A DNA stretch of 64,000 nt from Paenibacillus sp. J5C2022 (GCF_025567625.1 NZ_JAOQJC010000013.1:1-64000), one strand, 5' to 3'; shown: positions 50,545-60,635, numbered from the stretch's first letter. Notes: generated by a model not told the origin, from the letters alone. Made by a program: numbers and translations.

Positions 50545-52158
50545 TTATGTCGTTTGTTTGCGAAATTTCCCGGGAGTGCTGCCTGTTTTTTGCTTGAACA
50601 GCGTGCAGAAATAGGACTCGTTCATAATGCCTACCGCTTCGCAGAGCTCATAATTCGAATAGTTTTCGCATTTCAGCAGCTCGACCGCTTTCTCCATTTT
50701 TTTGCGGTTAATATAATCCACAAGACTTTCTTTCATCTCTTTTTTGAACAGGCTGCTGAAATAAGCCGGAGCCAGATTCGCCTGCGCGGCAATCATCTGA
50801 AGCGTCAATCGTTCCGTTAAGTTGCGATCGATATATTCCAATGCCTTCGAAATGGCCGGACTTCCCGGGCTGTCTCTCAATATGAGATGCTGCTCGATAT
50901 AACAGATGACGTAATCAAGCTGTTCGGCTAATGTCATGTAGCCAAGCAGCTCCCCCTCCGCGACCTCCTCCGTCTGCTGAATCTTCCATTGGGAGATCCG
51001 GTGTCTTGCAGCCAGCATGAACTCCTTCAGCAGACTCGTCATCGCCTCCCGCTGCAGCATTTCCCTTTCGGCGATCTTCTTCAACTGCAGCAAGGATGCT
51101 TTGATTTCGTCCGCGCTCTCCATATTTCGATACAGCATCTGCAAGCTTTCCTGCAGGTGCTGACGGACAGCATGCGGATCGCCTCCCGCTGCCGGCAATC
51201 TTCTCATTGGCGTAACGATCGTCTCCATTCCGTTGTAATAATGTTCGGCACAAGCATCCAGAGCTTGCTTGTAAGCAGTCATAATCCCTTCCCAGCCCTT
51301 GAACGGACCGCTAATGCCGAGGGATGCCGACTGCTTCATATACGTTCGAATATGATGAATGACTGCCCGGGCAAGCTCCATGCTTTTCTCTTCGCTATCC
51401 TTCTTGCTTGGTGAATGCGGCCAACTGGCAAATGCGATAAACCGGTTTTGCTCCATTTCGCAAGCGAAGCCGGGGCCATAAGACAGGAGTGTTTCTTCAA
51501 TAACATTCAAAATGCCGTATTTCAATATTTTTTGATCCGATATCGGATATTGATTCACAAAGCTGAAATACCCGTTCAGTTCGATGACCATACAGCAATA
51601 ATGGTTCTGAAATAATTGCAAATCATAGCTGAGAGAGATTTCCGCCGCTTGTTCTGCCTTAATTTCTCCACGAAGCAGTTCAAGAAAAAACTGTTTAAAC
51701 ACGCGATGCCGGTTGTTCATAACTGACATATTCAGCTTGAACAAGCGCTCTTTCTCGCGTTTGGACGCCATTATTCGCTCGGCCGCATGATTCATCGCCT
51801 GCAGCAATACTTCCTCATTTAATGGAACCTTCACAATAAAATCAGCAACGTGAATATGAATCGCCCGCTTGGCATAATTGAAATCCTGATAGGCTGTTAA
51901 AATAATAAATTCGGTATCGGGCATGCTTTCCTTCATGCGCTCAATCATTGTGATGCCGTCCATGCCCGGCATTTTGATATCCGTTATGACGATATCCGGT
52001 CGCAGTCTCGCTGCCGCCTGGAGCCCTTCATCGCCCGAATAAGCGCTGCCTACCAGCTCGAAGCGGCATTCGTTACCGCTTATGCTATCAAAAAAAAAGG
52101 TCAAACGCTGTATCATGACCGCTTCATCATCCACAATCAGACATCTGATTTTCGTCAC
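50545..52158 (-). CDS. response regulator with AraC DNA-binding domain (YesN type)
   Basis: A 537-residue response regulator. The receiver domain has D10-D11 (IVDDEAV), the phosphorylation site D60 (IVITDIKMPG) and the switch Lys in IVKVP. A helical linker follows, and the C-terminal AraC-type double helix-turn-helix (about 440-537) includes LTLQMIAAQANLAPAYFSSLFKKEMKESL and NYELCEAVGIMNESYFCTLFKQKTGSTPGKFRK. The start is GTG at 52158 inside the 3' end of the kinase gene (32-base overlap) with GGAGGGCG upstream. It probably activates the locus promoters that carry AATATTTTT boxes. Confidence 0.92.
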   Translation of the reverse strand: MTKIRCLIVDDEAVMIQRLTFFFDSISGNECRFELVGSAYSGDEGLQAAARLRPDIVITDIKMPGMDGITMIERMKESMPDTEFIILTAYQDFNYAKRAIHIHVADFIVKVPLNEEVLLQAMNHAAERIMASKREKERLFKLNMSVMNNRHRVFKQFFLELLRGEIKAEQAAEISLSYDLQLFQNHYCCMVIELNGYFSFVNQYPISDQKILKYGILNVIEETLLSYGPGFACEMEQNRFIAFASWPHSPSKKDSEEKSMELARAVIHHIRTYMKQSASLGISGPFKGWEGIMTAYKQALDACAEHYYNGMETIVTPMRRLPAAGGDPHAVRQHLQESLQMLYRNMESADEIKASLLQLKKIAEREMLQREAMTSLLKEFMLAARHRISQWKIQQTEEVAEGELLGYMTLAEQLDYVICYIEQHLILRDSPGSPAISKALEYIDRNLTERLTLQMIAAQANLAPAYFSSLFKKEMKESLVDYINRKKMEKAVELLKCENYSNYELCEAVGIMNESYFCTLFKQKTGSTPGKFRKQTT

Positions 52159-53893
52159 CTTTATCGCCCTCCTCATCGGGAATGGGAAACTCTGCCCTGA
52201 CGCAGGTCCCCTTCCCTGGCGCACGCAATATGCGAAGTCCGTAATTCATGCCGTAATGAAGCTTAATTCGGCCATGTATATTCGCAAGACCGATCCTCTC
52301 TCTTCCTTCCGAATCACGCTCCCGCTCCTCCAGCCCAGGCTTCAACAAATGATCTATTTTCTCCTCGTCAATGCCGATGCCGTGATCGATCACATCGACA
52401 ACGACCCTATTGTCCCCTCTATAAACCTCAATGTGAATGGCCCCCTCTTCCCGTCCGCCCCTGTAGCCATGAAAAATACTGTTTTCTACGATAGGCTGCA
52501 GAAACATCCGAAACACCTTGAACTCCTGAAGCTCGGGATCGATGGCTTCGATCAACTTAAAGTCGCGATCATATCGGATATTCTGAATCGTGATATAGTC
52601 TCTTACATTGTTCAATTCTTCCTGCAATGAAATCTTGTAGGAGGGATCTTTAATGCCGTATTCCAGTATGGAAATTAAGGAGGCAATGACGGGATCCACT
52701 TTGTCCAATTTGCCTAATCGCACCACATGACTGATCGCGCCTAACGTGTTATAGAGAAAATGGGGATTGATCTGGGCTTGCAGCACCTGCATTTCCAGCT
52801 TTGCCTGAAGCTCCTTTTGTTCTTTCGCATTCTGAAACAGATCATTGATTTGACGCAGCATTCGATCGAATGTCCGGGACAAATAACCGAATTCGTCGTT
52901 TCTTGCTTTTCCTGAACTAACTTCTAGCTTCCCCCGCTCCACCTGCTTCATCTTATGAACCAGATCGTATACCGGCTTGCGGATATAACGGGTAATCGTC
53001 ATAGCCGTTATCAAGCTCAATAACAGCCCGAACAGAATGAGCCTGATGAAATGTCCATTGATGTCGTCCAGAATACGAGACAGTCTGGAACCGTCGCTTA
53101 CGGCAACGAGCAGCCAATTGTACACAGGCGAATGAAGCTTTACGAACAGGCTCTCGGTACGACTGCCGCTATCGGACCGCATGACCGTATTGTCGGCTTC
53201 TATGAGCTGCGCGATAGACATGCCGCCAATTCGATCCATGCCGGCAGCAACGCTGTCATCCTTGGAACTCGCCACGATATTGCCGCCGTAATCGGCAATA
53301 TAGAGTTGGATTTGCTCCTCTTCATGAATTTGCAGCAGCTTTGTCTCCAATTCGCGAATATTAATGTCTACCGCGACAACTAGCGAGTCATTATATTTGG
53401 ATTTCCGCGCCAAGGTCACGGTTCGCCCCGTGAAGCGATTATCGTACGGCATGCTGATTGTGCTCCTGAAGGCGCTCTGCCTGGCTATCCGATAGACTGG
53501 CTCCAGCTCTGCAAGCGGCTCGTTCACTACCCGGGTAATCGTGCGGCCGCCAATGATGCTGTAATCCTCCTTGATGACATAAATATTTGAAATGTATTGA
53601 ATATTCACGCCATAGAGCTGATCGAGGTACTGTCCCAGCTTTACTTCGTCGAAATCCGTTGTATCCAAATAGGAATCTACTGAAAAGATTAACGATTGCA
53701 TCGATACAAAATTCAAGGCCAAATATTCATTCACCTTCAACAAAATCTGATTGATGAATTCCTGATCCCGCTCCTCGACATGGTTCCGCACGAATTGAGA
53801 TGACAAGTGGCTGATAATGGCAACGCATACAAGTACGAAAACCAGGCAGGTTACGAACAACTTGAACGTCATGCTGCCGGCGCGTCTCTTCAT
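52127..53893 (-). CDS. sensor histidine kinase (YesM type)
   Basis: A 588-residue membrane kinase. A TM helix near 10-30 and a second near 290-310 enclose an extracellular dCache-type sensing domain. A HAMP domain follows, and the phosphoacceptor His is H378 in QAQINPHFLYNTL (His_kinase family). The HATPase_c domain has the N box VENSIFHGYRGG and G box DHGIGID. It pairs with the YesN-type regulator that overlaps its end. It starts with ATG at 53893 after GGGGAG. Confidence 0.93.
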   Translation of the reverse strand: MKRRAGSMTFKLFVTCLVFVLVCVAIISHLSSQFVRNHVEERDQEFINQILLKVNEYLALNFVSMQSLIFSVDSYLDTTDFDEVKLGQYLDQLYGVNIQYISNIYVIKEDYSIIGGRTITRVVNEPLAELEPVYRIARQSAFRSTISMPYDNRFTGRTVTLARKSKYNDSLVVAVDINIRELETKLLQIHEEEQIQLYIADYGGNIVASSKDDSVAAGMDRIGGMSIAQLIEADNTVMRSDSGSRTESLFVKLHSPVYNWLLVAVSDGSRLSRILDDINGHFIRLILFGLLLSLITAMTITRYIRKPVYDLVHKMKQVERGKLEVSSGKARNDEFGYLSRTFDRMLRQINDLFQNAKEQKELQAKLEMQVLQAQINPHFLYNTLGAISHVVRLGKLDKVDPVIASLISILEYGIKDPSYKISLQEELNNVRDYITIQNIRYDRDFKLIEAIDPELQEFKVFRMFLQPIVENSIFHGYRGGREEGAIHIEVYRGDNRVVVDVIDHGIGIDEEKIDHLLKPGLEERERDSEGRERIGLANIHGRIKLHYGMNYGLRILRAPGKGTCVRAEFPIPDEEGDKGDENQMSDCG

Positions 53894-53952
53894 AGGACGA
53901 CTCCCCTGTTCAACGGTATGGACAACTTTAACGCAATCGTAACAAACGGCGA

Positions 53953-53980
53953 AAAAGACGGCAAGAAGGGATTCTTGCCG
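53953..53980 (-). terminator. terminator after the second binding-protein gene
   Basis: CGGCAAGAA and TTCTTGCCG form a perfect 9-bp stem with a 4-nt loop, followed on the minus strand by TCTTTTTCG. It lies 11 bases past the binding-protein stop and separates the importer operon from the two-component genes, though read-through is possible. Confidence 0.8.
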
Positions 53981-53990
53981 CCGGCCTGCT

Positions 53991-55631
53991 TTATTGCATC
54001 AAACCTTGTTCTTTGAATTGTTGCACGATATTTTCTTCATAGCTTTCAAGCTTATAGGTGTCTTCCAATGTTTGAATATAAACATCCCAATTCTCGATCG
54101 GCTCGCGCCCGTAGATGAATCGCAACAGCATTTCGTTCACATATTTGATGCGATCCTGATAAAGTGAATCGGATTCATCCGGAACCAGATATACGCTCGG
54201 CTTCGGCGAAATACTGTGGGAAATGTTCGTTTGATGCGCCGCGCCCGTCACCTCCGGACTTTTAAAATTATAATACTTCGTATCGTCTGCGCGTCTTGGC
54301 ATTTTGTAATGGTTATTGTAACGGTAGGCATCGGCAGTTGCCTGCTCAGGCATAAGCCGAACGACTGTATCTCCCTCCAGCTTCCAGAACACATCCTTGT
54401 CACCGTAACTGAAGTATGGATACGCCTCTTCATCGGCATACCAGTATTCAAGCAATGCCAGAATCCGCTTTACCTTCTCCGGGTCGGCAGCGGCACGGGC
54501 CGAAATCGCCCATAAATTGCCCTGGAAGGCGCTCTCGCCCAAAATTTGCTTGCCGTCCGGTCCCTTCACCGGCGGTATGGATACCCACTCCACCTCTTCT
54601 CCGCTCAGCTCATATAGCTGCGTCGGGTTGTCCATCATTCTCCAATCGGCAAAAGCGATACCCTGCTTGCCCTTTTGAATTTTTTCGACGATTTTGGCTC
54701 CTTCGGAAATCGTAACCCAGTCCGGATCAATTACCTTCTCCGTTACCATTCGATTAATATAAGTGATGGCTTCCTTCATTCTTGGATCGGTGTTGTGGTT
54801 CACAATATGGCCGTCCGAAATATCTACTTTATGCGGATTTACGCCGAACAGCCACATCAGTGCATTAAGGCCGAGACCGGCGCCGGCCGGGCTCGATATG
54901 TTGCCGTCCTTGGGGACACCGACAACCATGCCGTAAGTATCATTCTTGCCGTTGCGGTCCGGATCGTCGAATGTAAAGGCTTTCATGACGTCGAATAGTT
55001 CTTCTGTCGTTGTCGGAATGTCGAGGCCCAGCGTTTCCAGCCAATCCTTCCGTATCCACCAGCCTACAATGCCGCTCACCGCTTCATAGCCCGGAGTGCC
55101 GATAAGCTTGCCTTGGAAGGTTAGCGCATTCCATTGGTCCTCGGTGAACCTGCTTTTCAACGCCCCGAATTTCTCTATATAGCCATCCAGCTCTGCAATG
55201 ACGCCGTCCTGATAATACTTCACAGCTTGCGTACGATCGTTGAAGAAGATGAGATCGGGTATATTGCCCGCCGCAAGCAGCGAATTCAGCTTCGTCATGT
55301 CTTCACCTTGCTGCGGCACCGTCATCTGCAAATCGATGTTGACAGCCTTCTCAAGCAATTGCCTTTGGACATCGTCCTCCTTGGGAGGAAATGCCGTTCC
55401 CGGCGCCCAACTGCCGGCATGGTACACGTTAAGCGTCATTTTCTCCGCGAACGGGTCTGTGTCTGCGCTCGCAGACGGCTTGTCGGAGCCTGTGTTAGCC
55501 GATGCTCCCGGCGATTGCGTCTCTTTGTTGCTGTCCGATTGGTTGACGTTGTTGCCGCTGCATGCGCTAAGCAATAATAGTACACTTATAAGCACCATGA
55601 GCATAGGTATATTCAGCTTCGTTTTTTTCAT
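53991..55631 (-). CDS. family 1 solute-binding lipoprotein (LplA type)
   Basis: A 546-residue oligosaccharide-binding lipoprotein with lipobox LSAC at Cys24 and a Ser/Asn/Gln-rich linker. The conserved LLAAGNIPDLIFFND and a calcium-site-like DPDRNGKNDTYG are visible. ATG at 55631 has AAAGGAG ten bases upstream; the ORF extends nine residues further without a site. Last gene of the second LplBC-type importer operon. Its ligand is presumably released by the SLH-anchored enzyme of the same locus. Confidence 0.92.
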   Translation of the reverse strand: MKKTKLNIPMLMVLISVLLLLSACSGNNVNQSDSNKETQSPGASANTGSDKPSASADTDPFAEKMTLNVYHAGSWAPGTAFPPKEDDVQRQLLEKAVNIDLQMTVPQQGEDMTKLNSLLAAGNIPDLIFFNDRTQAVKYYQDGVIAELDGYIEKFGALKSRFTEDQWNALTFQGKLIGTPGYEAVSGIVGWWIRKDWLETLGLDIPTTTEELFDVMKAFTFDDPDRNGKNDTYGMVVGVPKDGNISSPAGAGLGLNALMWLFGVNPHKVDISDGHIVNHNTDPRMKEAITYINRMVTEKVIDPDWVTISEGAKIVEKIQKGKQGIAFADWRMMDNPTQLYELSGEEVEWVSIPPVKGPDGKQILGESAFQGNLWAISARAAADPEKVKRILALLEYWYADEEAYPYFSYGDKDVFWKLEGDTVVRLMPEQATADAYRYNNHYKMPRRADDTKYYNFKSPEVTGAAHQTNISHSISPKPSVYLVPDESDSLYQDRIKYVNEMLLRFIYGREPIENWDVYIQTLEDTYKLESYEENIVQQFKEQGLMQ

Positions 55632-55660
55632 ATTTGACCGCTCCTTTTTCCATGTCATCT

Positions 55661-56539
55661 TTAACCTTTGACCGATCCCAGCATGACGCCCTTCGTGAAA
55701 TACTTTTGGATAAACGGATACACGACCAGAATAGGTACGGTCGTCAACACGACGGCTGCCATCTTCACGGAGTGCATGCTCACTTTGTTACCATCGCTGA
55801 ATTGCGATATTTCCGTGTTCTGCATTTGTACGTTGAGCAAAATATTTCGCAACACTACCTGAAGCGGATGAAGGCTGACGTCATTCAAGTACATGACAGC
55901 ATCGAAATAGCTGTTCCAGTGATACACGGCATAGAACAGGCCGACAGTCGCCATAACCGGCATCGTTAACGGGAAAACAATGCGGAGCATCGTCTGCCAT
56001 TCTCCCGCGCCGTCGATCATCGCGGATTCTCCTATCTCAGTCGGAAGCTGTTCGAAGAAGCTTTTCATAATAATGACATAGAATGTCCCGATTAAGCCAG
56101 GGATAATTAACGCCCAAACCGTGTCGAGCAGCCCCATGCTTTGCACGACGAGATAAGTCGGAATCAAACCTCCGTTAAAGAGCATCGTAAATACGATAAA
56201 GAGAATGAAGCCCGAACGGCCGGGCAACGTTTTTTTGGACAGCGGGTACGCCGTCATAAAGGTCAGCAGCAAATTAAGCAGCGTGCCGATGACGGTTCGA
56301 AAAATCGTAATCTGATAGGCCTGCAATAACCCGTGCTTGCCGTTGATCATTTCCGCGTAAGCCGACCATGCCACCTTCTCGGGGAACCAGATAATGCCTT
56401 TGCGAATAACCTCCGATTCGGGAGATATCGAAATGACAACCACATAATAAAATGGAAACAAGCACAATAAAGCAATGACAATCAGACAAAAAATGTTGAC
56501 GTGCTTGGCCACCCTTTCTCCTGCTGTAAGATGTTCCAT
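55661..56539 (-). CDS. carbohydrate ABC transporter permease (YtcP/LplC type)
   Basis: A 292-residue MalG-class permease with six helices, EAA loop GESAMIDGAGEWQTMLRIVFPLTM and the C-terminal YPFIQKYFTKGVMLGSVKG. ATG at 56539 with AGGAGG five bases upstream is preferred to an in-frame ATG six codons earlier. It follows the LplB-type permease and precedes the binding protein by 29 bases. No ATPase is encoded in the locus. Confidence 0.93.
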   Translation of the reverse strand: MEHLTAGERVAKHVNIFCLIVIALLCLFPFYYVVVISISPESEVIRKGIIWFPEKVAWSAYAEMINGKHGLLQAYQITIFRTVIGTLLNLLLTFMTAYPLSKKTLPGRSGFILFIVFTMLFNGGLIPTYLVVQSMGLLDTVWALIIPGLIGTFYVIIMKSFFEQLPTEIGESAMIDGAGEWQTMLRIVFPLTMPVMATVGLFYAVYHWNSYFDAVMYLNDVSLHPLQVVLRNILLNVQMQNTEISQFSDGNKVSMHSVKMAAVVLTTVPILVVYPFIQKYFTKGVMLGSVKG

Positions 56540-56595
56540 CCCTACCTCCTGATCCATCGTCCAAGTCTATGGATGCTTGATGCGGCTTTGTGTAC

Positions 56596-57549
56596 TTACC
56601 AGATTTGACTGTCGAATCTCTTAGCCAATCGATTGGCACCCAGTACAAGGACAAGTCCGATAACCGATTTGAAAAAACCGACTGCCGTCGCGATTCCCAT
56701 CTGCAAACGCTGCAAGCCTTCGCGATATACCCATGTATCGATTATGTCGATTTTCTCCGCGTTAAACACATTGGCCATCATGAAAATTTGGTCGAACCCC
56801 GCATCCAGAATGTGACTCAGATTAATGATCAGCAAGACGATGATAACAATGCGAATTCCCGGCAGGGTCACATGCCATATTTGCCTCCACTTCGAGGCGC
56901 CGTCCATTCTGGCCGCTTCGTACAAGCTGGGGTCAATCCCCGACAATGCCGCCAAATATAAGATAGCCCCCCAGCCGACTCCCTTCCATATGTCCGATGC
57001 CACGACCAGGAATCTCGCCCATTCGGGCGATGATAGAAATGAAATGCTATCGAATCCCAATTGCTTGATCATGACATTGACTAGACCTTCTCCCGGCGAC
57101 AGCAAAGCCGTCATCAAGCCGTACACGATTACCCAGGATAAAAAGTGAGGCAAATACGTAATCGTCTGAATGGTGCGCTTGAACCACTGCGTCGCAACTT
57201 CGTTCAGCATCAGCGCCAACACAATGGGAGCAGAAAATCCAAACAACAGCTTGTATAATGAAATCAGAACTGTATTTTCCATTATATCCCAGAAGTAAAC
57301 GCCTTGGACAAAATGTTTGAAGTTATTGAAGCCGGTCCACGGGCTATCCCAAAAACCAAGTGCGACATTATACTTTTTGAATGCCAGAATCAATCCGAAC
57401 ATGGGGACATACTTGAAAATAGTAAAGTATAGCAACCCTGGCATCAGCAATACATACAAAACCTTATAGCGACGCACGTTTCGAATGAGCCTTGCCGCTA
57501 ATCCCGGCTTGATTATTGATGTTACTTTCCTGTCAGCAGTCGGTGCCAC
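56596..57549 (-). CDS. carbohydrate ABC transporter permease (LplB type)
   Basis: A 317-residue MalF-class permease. The first helix is in YKVLYVLLMPGLLYFTIFKYVPMFG, the EAA loop is YEAARMDGASKWRQIWHVTLPGI and six helices are expected. The start is GTG at 57549 with GGAGGGG seven bases upstream; a longer ORF by 12 residues begins before the site. First gene of the importer operon, with AATATTTTT boxes in front of it. Confidence 0.92.
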   Translation of the reverse strand: MAPTADRKVTSIIKPGLAARLIRNVRRYKVLYVLLMPGLLYFTIFKYVPMFGLILAFKKYNVALGFWDSPWTGFNNFKHFVQGVYFWDIMENTVLISLYKLLFGFSAPIVLALMLNEVATQWFKRTIQTITYLPHFLSWVIVYGLMTALLSPGEGLVNVMIKQLGFDSISFLSSPEWARFLVVASDIWKGVGWGAILYLAALSGIDPSLYEAARMDGASKWRQIWHVTLPGIRIVIIVLLIINLSHILDAGFDQIFMMANVFNAEKIDIIDTWVYREGLQRLQMGIATAVGFFKSVIGLVLVLGANRLAKRFDSQIW

Positions 57550-57590
57550 CCGCTCCCCTCCTCTCTTGTTGATTACCTTCATCATAGCGG

Positions 57591-57641
57591 AAAGGCATCG
57601 TTTTGATTTTTTTGTTTTATCGAATATTTTTCAATATTTTT
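57591..57641 (-). promoter_or_regulatory. activator-type promoter of the importer operon with AATATTTTT boxes
   Basis: The -10 TATGAT lies at 57591-57596 (minus strand) and the -35 position (57614-57619) reads TAAAAC, a poor match. AATATTTTT occurs at 57623-57631 and 57633-57641 in plus notation, exactly 10 bp apart and starting 26 and 36 bases from the -10. This parallels the SLH enzyme and enolase promoters. Confidence 0.55.
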
Positions 57642-57655
57642 ATAAATGTGTTGTT

Positions 57656-59665
57656 TTATTGGAAAGGCGTTGCGTAGGAAGGCTGGTTCGTCCATCTGTT
57701 CATCATGATACGCAATTCGCCCGTGCAGCCCGGTCCAAGCTCCACCTCGAACCAGCGGCCGTTTATCGTCATTGGTTGTTCTTCCTCTTCTGGCAACCAT
57801 TGAACGCTCTTGAATTGATGCTCGCCGAATGCGCCCGCCTGAGCGATCAGGCGGCGTGATTCATAAGGATGGAGATTGCACAACGTCAGCGTTATCTCCT
57901 CCCGCTGTACGGAACTGACCAGCGCAGATACGCTGTCGGGAAGGCCGGGACGTCCGCGATCCGCATCATAATAACGTACTGACACTTGAAGCAGACCGCC
58001 GTTATACACCGGCGGCAGACCTCCCATCGTCAGATGGACGAGCGCTTCGGTCGTGACCGTACTGCGATACAGCAGGAACGTCTGGAAGTAGGAGTGAACG
58101 GTCGATTCGCTGAATCGCTTGTTATACTTCCGGTTAATTTGCCGCGTTACTTCCCGAAGCTCCTCATACTGCTCCTCATTGTCCGGAGGGTATCCCCATT
58201 CACGTTCATCGCCTTGCAGCTCTTCGCGAAGCTTCCGCAGCTGGCTGTACACCTGATTGATGCTGTGGCGCAATGCAGACGCGGGATAGTCGGGATAACC
58301 TCCATTCAAATAATGGATATAGGCATGATATTGCCCTCCCATCGTCTTCCCGTTGACAAATTGCGCGGATATCCGTTCCCATGTGTTGTTTGTGACGTCT
58401 CTCAGCTTGAAGAGCAGCTCCTTGTCCTCGTCAGAGAACGTGTCCATATACACGCGCGCGGCATGAGACGGATTTTGCGTTCTGAACTCGAACCAGCCGC
58501 AGTCTCCGTGCTTTTGCGGCAGCAACAAGCGGCCCTCCGCATCCTTAACAGCGTGGCTGATCAGCATGTCGAGCTGTTCGCGCACCCAATTGAGCCGCCC
58601 CTCGGTCCCTGTCAACATCCGCTCGTTCTCTCCGGCAATGGTCAGAGCGTCACCGATAAACGGAAAGCCGTGCGGGAACGTCCAGCCGTAATGCCCGCCA
58701 TACCATTTGCCGTCCATCGTCTCTCCTACAATGCCAGAAGGGCCCGCATTGTCCGGCATAATCTCTCCCGAGACGGCGTATCGCTCGCGCCAGCCTTCAA
58801 TATAGTCCAGCACCCAGCGCCGATATTTCTCCTCTCCCGTATGCAAGTATGCGTTCAACACCATGGAAGTGGCCATCAGATTGGTTACCGTATCCGCGTT
58901 CCGCATGCGTCGGCCGTACACCTCTCCGTATCGATCGGCTTTGTCCGGGTCTTTCAAATCGTGCGGCGTCCGTACGCCGGGCACGTCATGAAACGCAAGC
59001 CCGTATGGCTCCATCCAGCTGCTGTAACCGTAAGGTCTGTCAAATTTGCAAAAAGCGGGGCCATTGCTGCCGATCAGACTGGATCGAAACACGCGATTAA
59101 CGGGATCATAGTTCGGTTCCGGCAGGCTGTCGTCCTCATTCGTGCAGAATGCCGCGAACTTCAGAGAACGGACCCGATTCGATTCGTGATCCGGATCGGC
59201 AAGGTTGAGGAGATAGAAGAGCTGAGCCGCTTCGCCTTGATGCATCCAGTCAATGTCGGGCAAATATTCGTTGACGATCAGCGTATCTCGCCCGGTAAGG
59301 GCGGCGTATGCCTCATCGATGCCCAAATCCTTCTTCTTCAATCTGGAGAACTGCCTCAGGAGCACATCATGCTGTCTGTGCGCCAGGCTCAGAAACCGGC
59401 TGCTGCCGCCAAGCAAGTAGAATAGCGGCCAGCTGTGGAAGCTCTCGAATGCGTTGTCCACATTGCTGTAAGCATACGTCTGAAAGTCCTCGATATCGGG
59501 CCAGAAGTATTCGCCTTCCGGCGTCAAGTAATTGTCCAGCAATAGGTGCACAGAATCGTTCATTAAAGTCATCAGGCTGCGCTGCAATAACGCCCACTCC
59601 GGCATAGTCGCTGCCGGTTCCATGATGCGGATCTTCGGCATATCGGCGCGATCGGATTTATTCAT
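57656..59665 (-). CDS. uncharacterised 669-residue protein, possibly an (alpha/alpha)6-barrel glycan enzyme
   Basis: I do not recognise a named family with certainty. There is no signal peptide, so it is cytoplasmic. The first 480 residues are rich in aromatic residues and helices (FESFHSWPLFYLLGGSSRF, HQGEAAQLFYLLNLADP, GGHYGWTFPHGFPFIG, GDCGWFEFRTQNPSH), as in (alpha/alpha)6 toroids such as unsaturated glucuronyl hydrolases. The last 90 residues look like a beta-sandwich. Its place between the aldo/keto reductase and an oligosaccharide importer suggests it acts on the imported sugar. ATG at 59665 has GGAGGAGG eight bases upstream and overlaps the reductase gene by eight bases. Confidence 0.72.
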   Translation of the reverse strand: MNKSDRADMPKIRIMEPAATMPEWALLQRSLMTLMNDSVHLLLDNYLTPEGEYFWPDIEDFQTYAYSNVDNAFESFHSWPLFYLLGGSSRFLSLAHRQHDVLLRQFSRLKKKDLGIDEAYAALTGRDTLIVNEYLPDIDWMHQGEAAQLFYLLNLADPDHESNRVRSLKFAAFCTNEDDSLPEPNYDPVNRVFRSSLIGSNGPAFCKFDRPYGYSSWMEPYGLAFHDVPGVRTPHDLKDPDKADRYGEVYGRRMRNADTVTNLMATSMVLNAYLHTGEEKYRRWVLDYIEGWRERYAVSGEIMPDNAGPSGIVGETMDGKWYGGHYGWTFPHGFPFIGDALTIAGENERMLTGTEGRLNWVREQLDMLISHAVKDAEGRLLLPQKHGDCGWFEFRTQNPSHAARVYMDTFSDEDKELLFKLRDVTNNTWERISAQFVNGKTMGGQYHAYIHYLNGGYPDYPASALRHSINQVYSQLRKLREELQGDEREWGYPPDNEEQYEELREVTRQINRKYNKRFSESTVHSYFQTFLLYRSTVTTEALVHLTMGGLPPVYNGGLLQVSVRYYDADRGRPGLPDSVSALVSSVQREEITLTLCNLHPYESRRLIAQAGAFGEHQFKSVQWLPEEEEQPMTINGRWFEVELGPGCTGELRIMMNRWTNQPSYATPFQ

Positions 59666-60635
59666 ATCGCCCCTCCTCCAAGTAAGCAAGCATACCGGCA
59701 TCCAGTTCAACGGAGTCGGCCATCAAGCATTCCCGCAGTTGCTCCGTATTCAAGCAGCTTATGACCGGAATCGTGACGAAATCGCGTTGCTGATGGCAGA
59801 TATAAGCAATGGCGAGCATAGGGACAGAATACCCCGATTCAGCAGAGAGCTTCCTAAGCCGTTCCAGCATGTCCAGATTGCGCGGCGAATAATACTGCTT
59901 GTGCATGGAATCACCGATTCCCGCTTCACCGAGCTCGACAAGCTTGGTGAAGAACCCCCGCGCTTGCGGCGAATATGCACAGACGGAAAGCCCGGTGCGG
60001 CGATGAAACTCGCGCATGGCTCCGTCCATCCAAATGTTGTTCGTGCCGGGATCATTGGGATGATTGACTGCGGCTAGACTATATTCAATCTCGCTGACGA
60101 CGAATCCCGCTTGTCCTGTACGGGCAGCATAGGCATTCGCTTCATCCGTTCGGTCCGCTCCCCAATTGGAGCAGCCCGCATACCGGATCTTCCCCTCTTG
60201 CACCTTGTCGTTCAGCAAGTCTATGATTTCCTCGACCGGCACGCTGCGATCATCCACATGCAGGTAATATAAATCGATATAATCGGTTCGCAAGTGGTTC
60301 AAGCTCTCGTCGATCTGCCGGGACAATTGCTTATAGCGCAGCGTTCGGACATAAGGCGGCCCCAGCTCCTGACCGCCCTTGGTAGCCAACACGATCTCAT
60401 TCCGGTTGCCCCGTTCAGCCATCCAGTCGCCCAGCGTTCTCTCCGATATATGTCCTTGACCATAGGTTCGCGCCGTGTCCAGAAAATTGCCGCCATGCGC
60501 CACGTATTCGTCCAGTTGCCTGAATGAGCCCTCCGCATCCACCTCGCTGCCGAAGGAAGAAGCCCCAAGGGAAATGCCGGATACCGTCAACTCCGTCCCC
60601 GGCAGCACATAGGGCTTCATCGAAACTTTATTCAT
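59658..60635 (-). CDS. aldo/keto reductase
   Basis: A 325-residue NAD(P)H-dependent aldo/keto reductase (TIM barrel). The catalytic tetrad is D53 (FLDTARTYG), Y58, K86 (LATKGG) and H126 (DLYYLHVDD). Relatives in this COG0667-like group include L-fucose/galactose dehydrogenases, so it could oxidise a sugar to its lactone or reduce a sugar aldehyde. ATG at 60635 with GAGGAGGGG nine bases upstream overlaps the amidohydrolase gene by eight bases. Confidence 0.9.
   Translation of the reverse strand: MNKVSMKPYVLPGTELTVSGISLGASSFGSEVDAEGSFRQLDEYVAHGGNFLDTARTYGQGHISERTLGDWMAERGNRNEIVLATKGGQELGPPYVRTLRYKQLSRQIDESLNHLRTDYIDLYYLHVDDRSVPVEEIIDLLNDKVQEGKIRYAGCSNWGADRTDEANAYAARTGQAGFVVSEIEYSLAAVNHPNDPGTNNIWMDGAMREFHRRTGLSVCAYSPQARGFFTKLVELGEAGIGDSMHKQYYSPRNLDMLERLRKLSAESGYSVPMLAIAYICHQQRDFVTIPVISCLNTEQLRECLMADSVELDAGMLAYLEEGRYE

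Noticed and set aside
57986..59425. 479-codon plus-strand ORF
   Set aside because: Antisense to the 669-residue protein gene, which has an operon-coupled start and ribosome binding site.
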